Of a DNA stretch of 64,000 nt, positions 28,097 through 37,637 are shown one piece after another (within the stretch, counting starts at the first letter, position 1; each line of letters opens with the position of its first letter). Origin of the DNA: Frateuria_A sp035944355 (lineage in GTDB: Bacteria > Pseudomonadota > Gammaproteobacteria > Xanthomonadales > Rhodanobacteraceae); contig NZ_DASZBH010000009.1 in NCBI RefSeq assembly GCF_035944355.1, positions 124,001 to 188,000 on the forward strand. The letters run 5' to 3'. The notes below the pieces were generated by a model. That model worked only from the letters and a program-made list of their open reading frames with translations. It made no database searches and had not been told where the DNA came from. The translations under genes and the position numbers were made by a program.

Positions 28097-29419
28097 CTAC
28101 TGCGCGTCGTCCGCCGTCTCGATGCGCGGCGCCGGCGTCACCAGCAGCTTGTCGATCCGTGCGCCGTCCAGGTCCAGCACCTCGAAGCGGATGCCGCGCC
28201 AGGCGAACACCTCGCCGGTCTGCGGGATGTGGCCCAGCGCGGTCATCACCATGCCGGCGGCGGTGCGGTACTCGTGCTCCCGTTCGCCGGGCAGACGGTC
28301 CACGTGCAGCAGTTCGCGCAGGTCGTCGGTGGAGAGCGAGCCGTCGACCAGCCAGCTGCCGTCCTCGCGCGGCACGATGGGCGGGTGCTCCTCGCTGCCG
28401 CCGTGGCCGAGCTGGCTGGCGCCGACCACCGCCGCGAGCAGGTCGTTGAGCGTGACCAGCCCCTCGATGTCGCCGTACTCGTCGACCACCAGCGCCATCG
28501 GCGTCTCGGCGTCGCGGAATTCCTCCAGCAGGTCCATCGCCCGTGCGGTGGCCGGCACGTACAGCGGCTTGGCCAGCTGGCGGAACAGTTCCGGCGTGTC
28601 GCCGGCGATGCCGCCGATCAGGCTCTTGACCTCCAGCACGCCGACCACCTCGCTCTCGTCGTCGCGGTAGACCGGGTAGCGCGAATAGGGCGTCTCGCGC
28701 ATCACCGCGATGTTCTCCTCGCGCGAGGCGGCCTGGTCCAGCCAGGCGATGCGCATGCGGGGGGTCATCACGCTGTCGACCGTACGGTCGCCCAGGCGCA
28801 GCACGCGGTTGACCATGTTGTGTTCGTCGGGATCGAGCACGCCCTGCTCGGCGCTTTCGGCCACCAGCAGGCGGATCTCCTCCTCGGTGACGGCGCCGCG
28901 GCCCTGGTCGTTCGCCCGCAGCAGCTTGAGCAGCAGGCCGCTGGAGCGGTTCAGCAGCCACACGAACGGCCCGGTGATGCGCGAGAGCACCAGCATCGGC
29001 ACGGCGACGCCCACCGAGAGCTTCTCCGGCGAGGAAAGCGCCAGTCGCTTGGGCACCAGTTCGCCGACCACGATCTGGATGTAGGAGATCACCACGAAGC
29101 CGAGCACAATGCCAGCCACGTGGGCATAGGGCGCCAGCCAGGCTACCCGGCCGCCTTGCAGCAGCCCGGCGAAGCGGGTGCCCAGCCGGTCGCCGGCCAC
29201 CGCGCCGGTGACCAGCATCACCAGCGTGATGCCTACCTGCACGGTGGAGAGGAAATGCTCCGGCGCCTCGGCATGGCGCAGTGCGACGCGGGCGCGGCGG
29301 CTGCCCTGCGCCATCTGCTTGAGGCGGCTCTTGCGCGAGGCGACCAGCGCCATCTCTGAGAGCGCGAAGAAGCCGTTGCAGACCGACAGCAGGATGACGA
29401 GCGCGATGTCGGTCAGCAT
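28097..29419 (-). CDS. CNNM/CorC-type transporter with DUF21, CBS pair and CorC_HlyC domains
   Basis: 440 residues. The N-terminal DUF21 membrane domain (about 1-190, four hydrophobic segments; it begins VILLSVCNGFFALSEMALV) is followed by a CBS-domain pair (about 205-330, including SVMTPRMRIAWLD and ALVVDEYGDIEGLVTLNDLL) and a C-terminal CorC_HlyC domain (about 350-430). Relatives export or regulate magnesium or cobalt, and the hemolysin label often given is historical. The frame runs to 29719, but the ATG at 29419 starts the first membrane helix and is preferred. It is divergent from the DUF47-Pit pair and 59 bases upstream of otsB. Confidence 0.9.
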   Translation of the reverse strand: MLTDIALVILLSVCNGFFALSEMALVASRKSRLKQMAQGSRRARVALRHAEAPEHFLSTVQVGITLVMLVTGAVAGDRLGTRFAGLLQGGRVAWLAPYAHVAGIVLGFVVISYIQIVVGELVPKRLALSSPEKLSVGVAVPMLVLSRITGPFVWLLNRSSGLLLKLLRANDQGRGAVTEEEIRLLVAESAEQGVLDPDEHNMVNRVLRLGDRTVDSVMTPRMRIAWLDQAASREENIAVMRETPYSRYPVYRDDESEVVGVLEVKSLIGGIAGDTPELFRQLAKPLYVPATARAMDLLEEFRDAETPMALVVDEYGDIEGLVTLNDLLAAVVGASQLGHGGSEEHPPIVPREDGSWLVDGSLSTDDLRELLHVDRLPGEREHEYRTAAGMVMTALGHIPQTGEVFAWRGIRFEVLDLDGARIDKLLVTPAPRIETADDAQ

Positions 29420-29592
29420 CGCGGCGGGGTACTTCGGGGTCGCATGGAGCGCAGTGTACGGGATGCCCGCACGTGCCGCAGCGGTACGTGCAAGGCCGGT
29501 GAAGGCGGTGCGGCCGCACTGCCGTGCGGCTGACCGGGCAGCTCCTGTAACATGGGCGGTCGTTTGACCTTCCTTCCATCCCAGGCACGCGC

Positions 29593-30222
29593 ATGTTTTC
29601 ACTGCAGACCATTTTCGGTAAGGGCGACAAGTTCTATGGCCTGCTCGAACAGAGCGCCGAGGCCGCCCATGAAAGCGCCAAGGCGCTGCACCAGATGCTG
29701 GCGAACAAGGCGCGCGCACCGGTCATGGCCGACTTCACGGGCGCGCGCGCGAGAGAGAAGGCGCTCGCCGCGCAGATCAGCGAGGAGCTGGTGAACACCT
29801 TCGTCACTGCGCTGGATCGCGAGGACATCGAGGCGCTCAATTCCGCGCTGTACAAGATTCCCAAGACGGTCGAGAAATTCGCCGAGCGCTATTCGGTGGT
29901 GGCCGAGCGGGTGGCGGATGTCGACTTCGCCCAGCGCGCCTGCGTGCTGGAGGAATCGGTCAGCGTGGTGGTGGAGATGATCGGCGAGCTGCGCCGCGGC
30001 CTGCGCATCGACCCGGTCAAGAAGCTGCAGGACCGCCTGCAGGCACTCGAATCGGAAGGCGACCGCATGCTGCTGGCGCCCTACCGCACGCTGTACGTGG
30101 AAGGCCACGACGCCATGAAGGCGATGCTCGCCAAGGACCTGTTCGAGTTGATCGAGAAGGCGATCGACAAGTGCCGCGACGTCGGCAACATCGTCTACTC
30201 GATCGTCCTCAAGAACTCCTAA
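29593..30222 (+). CDS. DUF47 (PhoU-like) phosphate transport regulator
   Basis: 209 residues, an all-helical PhoU-like protein of the DUF47 family (also listed as TIGR00153). The opening FSLQTIFGKGDKFYGLLEQSAEAAHESA and the later IGELRRGLRIDPVKKLQDRL are typical. Acidic and histidine residues along the helices may bind metal clusters. Members sit next to Pit transporters and are thought to modulate phosphate uptake, as seen here with pit 14 bases downstream. It is cytoplasmic, with no signal peptide. The ATG at 29593 is the first in frame with a full family N-terminus. Confidence 0.92.
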   Translation: MFSLQTIFGKGDKFYGLLEQSAEAAHESAKALHQMLANKARAPVMADFTGARAREKALAAQISEELVNTFVTALDREDIEALNSALYKIPKTVEKFAERYSVVAERVADVDFAQRACVLEESVSVVVEMIGELRRGLRIDPVKKLQDRLQALESEGDRMLLAPYRTLYVEGHDAMKAMLAKDLFELIEKAIDKCRDVGNIVYSIVLKNS

Positions 30223-30236
30223 GGGACGGCCAGCGC

Positions 30237-31355
30237 ATGAGCATCGGCCTGGTCTTCGCGGTGGTGGCGATCGCACTCGCCTTCACCTATATCAACGGCT
30301 TCCACGACACCGCCAACTCCATCGCCACGGTGGTTGCGACCAAGGTGCTTAGCCCTGGCCAGGCGGTGCTGCTGGCGGCGGTGACCAACCTGGTCGGCGC
30401 GCTGTGGGGCACCGCGGTGGCCAAGACCATCGCCGCCGGGCTGATCGACACCCATGTGGTCGATGCCGGCCCGCAGTTGCTGATCTGTGCGCTGCTGGCG
30501 GCCACGGTGTGGAACCTGATCACCTGGTGGTGGGGGCTGCCGTCCAGTTCCAGCCATGCGCTGGTAGGCGCGCTGGTCGGCGCGGCGATCGCGGCGGCCA
30601 GCGGCAATTTCGGCTCAGTGATCTGGGCGCAGGGAAGTTGGTGGTCCGGCAAGGGCGTGGTCCCCAAGGTGGTGGTGCCGATGGTGGTGTCGCCGCTGAT
30701 GGGCTTCATCATCGGTTTCCTGCTGATGGGCGCGCTCTACGCGCTGTTCGCCTGGCTGGCCAACCGCAAGGGCTGGCTGCAGCGGCTGGGGCGCACGCCG
30801 TTCGTCAACGCCTTCTTCGGCAAGGCGCAGATCGTCTCGGCCAGCGCGATGGGCCTGGCGCACGGCATGAACGACGCGCAGAAGAGCATGGGCATCATCG
30901 CGCTGGCGCTGGCCGGCGGCACCGCGGCGGGACAGTTCGACCGCCTGCCGCGCTGGCTGGGCTTCCTGCGCATAGCCGGCTCGGCGCAGGGCGGTTTCGA
31001 CGTGCCGGCCTGGGTGGCGGTGGTGTGCGCGCTGACCATGGCGGCCGGCACCGCTGGCGGCGGCTGGCGCATCATCAAGACGCTGGGCCACAAGATGGTC
31101 AAACTGCACCCGATCAACGGCTTCGCGGCCGAGGGCAGCTCGGCGGCGGTGATCCTCACCGCGTCGGCGTTCGGCATTCCGGTGTCGACCACGCACAACG
31201 TGTCCGCTTCGATCATGGGCGTGGGCGCTGCCAAGCGCTTCAACGCGATCCGCTGGTCGGTGGTCGAACGGATGGTGTGGGCGTGGATCCTGACCTTGCC
31301 GATCACCGCGCTGCTGGCCTACGGCTTCGTGCGCCTGGCGCGCGCGTTCGGTTGA
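30237..31355 (+). CDS. pit: Low-affinity inorganic phosphate transporter Pit
   Basis: 372 residues, about 10 membrane segments. The two inverted family signatures are present: GFHDTANSIATVV near the N-terminus (about 21-33) and AHGMNDAQKSMGIIAL (about 215-230), the residues that bind phosphate or metal phosphate in PiT proteins. It imports phosphate (probably as metal-phosphate complex) with protons or sodium. It forms a two-gene operon with the DUF47 gene upstream. The frame extends into the DUF47 gene, and ATG 30237 was chosen as the start of the first helix. Confidence 0.94.
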   Translation: MSIGLVFAVVAIALAFTYINGFHDTANSIATVVATKVLSPGQAVLLAAVTNLVGALWGTAVAKTIAAGLIDTHVVDAGPQLLICALLAATVWNLITWWWGLPSSSSHALVGALVGAAIAAASGNFGSVIWAQGSWWSGKGVVPKVVVPMVVSPLMGFIIGFLLMGALYALFAWLANRKGWLQRLGRTPFVNAFFGKAQIVSASAMGLAHGMNDAQKSMGIIALALAGGTAAGQFDRLPRWLGFLRIAGSAQGGFDVPAWVAVVCALTMAAGTAGGGWRIIKTLGHKMVKLHPINGFAAEGSSAAVILTASAFGIPVSTTHNVSASIMGVGAAKRFNAIRWSVVERMVWAWILTLPITALLAYGFVRLARAFG

Positions 31356-31363
31356 GCCCAGGC

Positions 31364-31382
31364 CGGCCGCGTGGCGCGGCCG
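31364..31382 (+). terminator. Short GC hairpin after pit
   Basis: An 8-bp stem (CGGCCGCG at 31364-31371, complement at 31375-31382) with a TGG loop lies between the convergent stops of pit and the unknown gene at 31388. There is no T run, so terminator function is uncertain. Confidence 0.35.
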
Positions 31383-31387
31383 CTCGC

Positions 31388-31792
31388 CTACAGGCTGTCG
31401 CCCTCGTTGGCGATGACCTGCTCCAGCTGGTCGCCGAGCAGGCCCAGTTCGGCGATCAGCCGCTCCAGCTCGGTGCCGTCGAGAAACTCGTAGGGACGGT
31501 TCTCGCACAGGTGCAGGTAGGGCGAGCCATCGAGATCGGCCACCGCCAGGAAGCCGGTGCGCTGCTCCCAGTTGAACCGCAGGCAGCGGCGCGGGTCGAT
31601 GCCGGCCAGTGGCCCGATCGGCGTGGACAATCGCAGGTAGCGCCGACCGCTCTCGTCTTCCAGTTCCGCCAGGTAGATGCCCTGGTGGCGACCCAGCGGG
31701 AGCGTCAAGTCGAAGCTGATCAGATACGGGTCGTTCTGCCGCAGGGCGTACTGGCTGCCGACGTGGGAACGCACGGCTTCGAAATGGCGCAT
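31388..31792 (-). CDS. Unrecognised small acidic protein
   Basis: 134 residues; family not recognised. The protein is soluble and acidic with no signal peptide. Alternating strands (ISFDLTLPLGRHQGIYLAEL, RRYLRLSTPIGPL, RTGFLAVADLDGSPYLHL) followed by a C-terminal helix (ELERLIAELGLLGDQLEQVI) recall the small alpha/beta folds of YbjN or secretion-chaperone type, but the match is only by general look. The frame extends to 32086, and ATG 31792 avoids overlap with the divergent alkyltransferase-like gene. Coding is likely from codon use and the clean 3' end near pit. Confidence 0.68.
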   Translation of the reverse strand: MRHFEAVRSHVGSQYALRQNDPYLISFDLTLPLGRHQGIYLAELEDESGRRYLRLSTPIGPLAGIDPRRCLRFNWEQRTGFLAVADLDGSPYLHLCENRPYEFLDGTELERLIAELGLLGDQLEQVIANEGDSL

Positions 31793-31858
31793 GGGGCAAG
31801 GCTCCTGAAGGCGGGGCCGATGGTAACCTGCCGCCCCATCTTGCCCAAGTGACGGCTC

Positions 31859-32197
31859 ATGCAGGAAAGCCACGCCCGCGTCTATGCCGCCATCGCCGCC
31901 ATACCGCGCGGCCGCGTGGCCAGCTACGGCGCGATCGCGGCGCGTGCGGGCTTGCCCGGGCGCGCGCGGCTGGTCGGCAAGCTGCTCGGCCAGACCCCGT
32001 CGGACATCGCGCTGCCCTGGCACCGTGTACTGCGCGCCAGCGGGCAGGTCGCGCTGCCGCCGGGCAGTCGCGGTTTCCGCGAGCAATGCCGCCTGCTGCG
32101 CGCCGAGGGCATCGAAGTGAAGAATGGCCGCGTACCGCTGTCGCGCTTCGGCCTGGATGCCGATCTGGATCGCGCGCTGTGGGGTTTGCCCGCCTAG
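31859..32197 (+). CDS. Alkyltransferase-like (Atl) protein
   Basis: 112 residues, matching only the C-terminal DNA-binding domain of O6-methylguanine-DNA methyltransferase. The active-site motif PCHRV is replaced by PWHRV (W54), so it cannot take up the methyl group. Such Atl proteins flip and bind O6-alkylguanine and hand the lesion to nucleotide excision repair. The helix-turn-helix residues (GRVASYGAIAARAGLPGRARLVGKLL with the arginine finger) are kept. It is divergent from the small acidic gene and lies 109 bases upstream of recQ, so a repair grouping is possible. Confidence 0.9.
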   Translation: MQESHARVYAAIAAIPRGRVASYGAIAARAGLPGRARLVGKLLGQTPSDIALPWHRVLRASGQVALPPGSRGFREQCRLLRAEGIEVKNGRVPLSRFGLDADLDRALWGLPA

Positions 32198-32306
32198 CCG
32201 CAGCAGCCTTGCTGTCGCATCCCTACGTCTTCGATCCGCAGCAGCTTACGGTTGGCCACGCCCGGCGCCGACGGAGATGGCGGGGTGCTTTGGTAGCATG
32301 CGCACG

Positions 32307-34136
<1,830 letters not shown>

Positions 34137-34143
34137 GCGTTCC

Positions 34144-34184
34144 GTGGAGGCGCCATCCTTGGCCTGTGCGCCTGGCGCCTCCAC
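34144..34184 (+). terminator. Inverted repeat just after recQ
   Basis: Perfect 11-bp arms (GTGGAGGCGCC at 34144-34154 and its complement at 34174-34184) with a 19-base loop start 8 bases past the recQ stop. No T run follows. The rest of the gap to 34435 (about 250 bases) holds no ORF or RNA gene that I can support, apart from a possible -10 box near its end. Confidence 0.45.
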
Positions 34185-34402
34185 GCGAATTTCACGGCCG
34201 CGTCCGAACCTTTCCCGCGAAGGCAGGGGAGGAGGTCCACCCGGTGGATGGCGGCGCTTCTGGAGCGGATGTCAGGGCGGGCGTTCGTACGGAGCGACCA
34301 GCCGCCCCGCGGGAACCTCCGGCGGATTGGGTGAACGCAGTCACAGTCCGGTGCGGTCACCCACGGCCAGGCTTCCCCATGCCTTGATGACGGACGCTTG
34401 GT

Positions 34403-34408
34403 TATAGT
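34403..34408 (+). promoter_or_regulatory. Candidate -10 box for the FHA-kinase pair
   Basis: TATAGT lies 27 bases upstream of the FHA gene start in an AT-richer patch (GGTTATAGTGC). The nearest TTGATG (34384-34389) is only 13 bases away, so the -35 is poor and an activator or extended -10 would be needed. Confidence 0.4.
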
Positions 34409-34435
34409 GCGCGGACTTTCCACCGAGGTTCTCTG

Positions 34436-34957
34436 ATGGACGGCCACGGCCAGCCCACTGCAATCCCCCGCTCCAGGCGCTCCTCCGGTCCGCAGGGGAC
34501 CCGGCTGTTCTCCGCCGAGGAACTGCGCCAGTTAGCCCGTGAGGCCGCACCTGTCGTGCTGGGCGGGGCCAGCGCCGCCTCGCCCGTGCTGGAGGGAGCC
34601 AGCGGCGATTTCCTGGGGCGGCGCATTTCGCTGCGCCCGGGTCGCCAGACGGTCGGTCGGCGCGGCGACAACGACGTGGTGCTGGAGGACCTGAGCGTCT
34701 CGGCCTCGCACGCCTGGATCATGAACCAGCGCAACGAGTACGTGGTCATGAACACCTTGTCGACCAACGGAACGTTCGTGAACGGCAAGCGCGTCCACGA
34801 GGCCACCTTGCGGCACGGCGACCGCGTGCGCTTCGGCCAAGTGGAATTCACCTTCCTCACCCGTGAACGTGACGCCGGCGGCCGCGCGTGGCGCTGGATC
34901 GGGCTGGGGGTCGCGGCGCTGGTGGTCCTGGGGCTGGCGGCATGGTGGCTGGCCTGA
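34436..34957 (+). CDS. Tail-anchored FHA-domain protein
   Basis: 173 residues. A forkhead-associated domain (about 62-141) carries the phosphothreonine-binding residues VGRRGDNDVVL, SVSASHAWI (Ser and His of the recognition loop) and STNGTFVNGKRV. The N-terminal 60 residues are low-complexity with several S/T. The C-terminus is one hydrophobic helix (about 153-172) with no residues after it, so the protein should be tail-anchored with the FHA domain in the cytoplasm. It overlaps the kinase gene by 16 bases and probably recruits phosphorylated proteins, perhaps the kinase itself, to the membrane. Confidence 0.9.
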   Translation: MDGHGQPTAIPRSRRSSGPQGTRLFSAEELRQLAREAAPVVLGGASAASPVLEGASGDFLGRRISLRPGRQTVGRRGDNDVVLEDLSVSASHAWIMNQRNEYVVMNTLSTNGTFVNGKRVHEATLRHGDRVRFGQVEFTFLTRERDAGGRAWRWIGLGVAALVVLGLAAWWLA

Positions 34958-36672
34958 TCCCGATCGCGAACGAACGGAGCATCCCGCCGGCGGTGGGGCG
35001 CTACCGCATCGAGGGCGTGCTCGGAGCCGGGGCGATGGCCGTGGTCTACGCGGGCTTCGACCCGGAGATCGAGCGCAAGGTGGCGATCAAGTGCCTGCGC
35101 AGCGCGGTCGCTGCCGACCCGGCGTACCGGGCGCGCTTCCTCACCGAGGCGCGCGCGGTCGGTCACCTGACCCATCCACACATCGTCACCCTGTTCGACG
35201 TGGGCGAGATGGACGATGGGCGACCCTACATCGCCATGGAGCGGCTCTCCGGCGACACGGTGGCCAGCCGCGTGGCGCGCGAGGGCTTTCCCGCGCTGCC
35301 GGTGATCATCGGCCTGGTCGAACAGGTCGCCAGCGCGCTGGACTACGCCCATGCGCAGGGCGTCGTCCACCAGGACATCAAGCCGGAGAACATCATGCTC
35401 TCCGACGGCTGGCAGCACGCCAAGGTCAGCGACTTCGGCATCGCCGAGCGGCGCGACCCGCGTTCGCCGGGCGCGCCGCGGCGCGAAGTCGGCGGCACGC
35501 CGGCCTACATGGCGCCGGAGCACCTGCACGGTGAGCGTACCGACGCGCGCAGCGACCTGTTCTCGCTCGGCGTGATGCTGTACTGGCTGCTGAGCGGCAA
35601 GCTGCCCTGGAACGAAACCGGCGACGTCAAGCGCCTGCTGGTCGAGCGCCAGCGACTGCCGCAGCCGACGCTGCAGCCGCGCGACCCGTTCACGCCCACG
35701 ATCCTGCTCGACGTCGTGCAGACCCTGCTCGCGCCGGCGCCGCAGTACCGCTACCAGCGGGGCGCCGAACTGGTCGACGACCTGCGCCTGGCCTTGCGCG
35801 AGTACGAGCGCCTGCACGAGAAGCCCCTCGCCACGCGGCTGATCTCGCTGCGGCTGCGCTGGGCCGGCATCCTGGCGGCGGTGCTCAGCCTCACCCTGCT
35901 GATCGGTCTGGCCGCGATCTACGCGCGGCAGAACGCCGCCGTGACCGGCCTGGCCCAGGACTTCGGGCGATCGCTCGGCCGCATGGTGGCCAGCGAGGCG
36001 GCGGAAAATCTGCTGCTGGACGATCGCGCAGCCACGCGCGCGCTGGTGCAGGACATCTCGCGCAACCGGCAGATCTACTACCTCGCCGTCGCCAACCGCT
36101 ACGGCGAAGTCATCGCCAGCACCCGCGCCGACGAGCAGGGGCGCCCGCTGCCCGCGCGCACCAACGAGGGCTTCCTGCCGGGCGAGGGCGACATCACCAG
36201 TTACCGCGTGCGCATCCCCGACGGCAGCGATCCCGGCGACATGCTGGTGTTCGACGTGCCGGTCCGCTACCAGTCGGCCCAGGTCGGTCAGCTGCGACTG
36301 GGGGTCAGCGACGCGCCGTTGCGTGCGGCGCAGAAGACCACGCTCAAGGCGATCGCCGCCGTGCTGCTGGTGACCCTGCTGGCCGTGACGGGCGCCGCCT
36401 GGTGGCTGTTCCGCCGGCTGCTCGGCCTGCTGGACGTGCTGGGCGAGGCCATGCTGCGGGTCGGCCGCGGGGATTTCAGCCATCGCATCCGGCTGGTGCG
36501 GCACGACGAACTGGGCCGCCTTTTCACCGCCTTCAACCTGATGTGCAACGCGTTGCAGGCGCGCGAGCGCCGGCCGCGGCGGCCCAGCGCCGCCCCCACC
36601 GCGCCGCTGGAACTGCCCACTCGCATCCTGCCTGCGTCGGAGCGGGCCAAGGACGAGGCGGCACGCGACTAG
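34942..36672 (+). CDS. Transmembrane Ser/Thr protein kinase with sensor and HAMP-like tail
   Basis: 576 residues. A cytoplasmic Hanks-type kinase domain (about 20-290) has the ATP lysine K50 (KVAIK), E69 of helix C, HQDIKPEN (143-150) with catalytic D145, DFG at 164-166 and GTPAYMAPE (185-193). The usual HRD arginine is glutamine, making it a non-RD kinase. It continues into a membrane helix (about 308-327), a periplasmic region of about 135 residues, a second helix (about 468-490) and a HAMP-like segment (about 491-540) before a basic, proline-rich end. The glycine loop is GAGAMAVVY. ATG 34942 lies inside the FHA gene. It converges on a phosphatase/LysM pair. Confidence 0.9.
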   Translation: MVAGLIPIANERSIPPAVGRYRIEGVLGAGAMAVVYAGFDPEIERKVAIKCLRSAVAADPAYRARFLTEARAVGHLTHPHIVTLFDVGEMDDGRPYIAMERLSGDTVASRVAREGFPALPVIIGLVEQVASALDYAHAQGVVHQDIKPENIMLSDGWQHAKVSDFGIAERRDPRSPGAPRREVGGTPAYMAPEHLHGERTDARSDLFSLGVMLYWLLSGKLPWNETGDVKRLLVERQRLPQPTLQPRDPFTPTILLDVVQTLLAPAPQYRYQRGAELVDDLRLALREYERLHEKPLATRLISLRLRWAGILAAVLSLTLLIGLAAIYARQNAAVTGLAQDFGRSLGRMVASEAAENLLLDDRAATRALVQDISRNRQIYYLAVANRYGEVIASTRADEQGRPLPARTNEGFLPGEGDITSYRVRIPDGSDPGDMLVFDVPVRYQSAQVGQLRLGVSDAPLRAAQKTTLKAIAAVLLVTLLAVTGAAWWLFRRLLGLLDVLGEAMLRVGRGDFSHRIRLVRHDELGRLFTAFNLMCNALQARERRPRRPSAAPTAPLELPTRILPASERAKDEAARD

Positions 36673-36719
36673 CCGGCCTCGGCTACGTCAGGAGCGTCGC
36701 GTGCCGGCCACGGACGGGT

Positions 36720-37637
36720 TCAGAATTGCTTGAGCCGCTGCTTGAGTTCGAGCGCGCGCGCGCGATAGACGGTGGCCGGCTCGAAGTCCGGCTGGATCGA
36801 CAGCACGCGGTTCCACAGCGAGATCGCCTGGTCCAGCTGCTGGTCGCGATAGAGCACGATGGCGCGCTGGTGGTAGACCGAGACCAACTGCTGGCGCAGC
36901 GCCTGCGCGTCGGCGCCGGCGGCCGGCAGGCCCGGATCGGCATCCAGCGCCTCGTCCATCCGTTCCAGCGCCTGGCTGCGCTGGCCCTTGTGCAGCAGCG
37001 CCACGCTTTCGTCCTGCAGCCGACGCGCCCGGGCCTCGTTCGATGCGCTGGCCGGAGCCGCGTGCTGTTCCTGCGCTGCACCTTCCGGGACCTCGGCCGA
37101 GGCCAGGCGTGAAGCCGGCAGGCGCAACTTCTGGCCGGCGCGCAGCACGGAGGGATTGGCCGAACGGTTGTAGCGCGCAAGAATCAGGAAGCGTCCGCCG
37201 TCTCCCAGGTAGCGCGCCGCCAGCGTGCTGTAGGAATCGCCCGGCTGCACCACGTACTCGCGCGAGGCGTGGCCCAGCGCCTGTTCCGGATCGGCGGTGA
37301 GCTGGCGCAGCAGGGCCTGCGCGACGCGGTCATCCGGGTTGACCTGGAGGAAGCGGCGCAGCTGCCGCTCGCCTTCGGCGTAGTGGCCCAGTTGCAGCTG
37401 CTGGTTGACGATGGCCGCCAGCGAGGGAGGCGGTGCCTCGTCGGTGACGGGTGGCGGTGAGGCGGGGGCCGGCGCGGATGCTGCCGCCGGTGCCGGCGCG
37501 GTGTGCCCGCCCATGCGCGCCTTCAGCTCGGCGCATCCGCCCAGGCCGCCGGCGAGCAGCACGCCCGATGCCAGCACCAGCGCGCGGCGAACTTGTGCGG
37601 AATGCACGTAGCGAAAGTTCTGCACGAATACCCTCAT
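36720..37637 (-). CDS. LysM and TPR-like lipoprotein of the kinase locus
   Basis: 305 residues. The signal peptide ends in the lipobox GLGG-C with Cys35, preceded by an unusually long n-region. A proline/alanine-rich linker (about 42-72) leads to a helical repeat (73-120), a LysM domain (about 128-174: YVVQPGDSYSTLAARYLGD, RAGQKLRLP) that should bind peptidoglycan, and a C-terminal tetratricopeptide-like region (about 205-300). It is likely periplasmic and lipid-anchored. Its ATG overlaps the phosphatase stop (ATGA), so the two are coupled. It may report cell-wall state to the kinase sensor, an inference from position. Confidence 0.88.
   Translation of the reverse strand: MRVFVQNFRYVHSAQVRRALVLASGVLLAGGLGGCAELKARMGGHTAPAPAAASAPAPASPPPVTDEAPPPSLAAIVNQQLQLGHYAEGERQLRRFLQVNPDDRVAQALLRQLTADPEQALGHASREYVVQPGDSYSTLAARYLGDGGRFLILARYNRSANPSVLRAGQKLRLPASRLASAEVPEGAAQEQHAAPASASNEARARRLQDESVALLHKGQRSQALERMDEALDADPGLPAAGADAQALRQQLVSVYHQRAIVLYRDQQLDQAISLWNRVLSIQPDFEPATVYRARALELKQRLKQF

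Noticed and set aside
36670..36685. TAGCCG-GCCT-CGGCTA hairpin at the kinase stop
   Set aside because: It is a six-base stem only, without a T run, and not convincing as a terminator.
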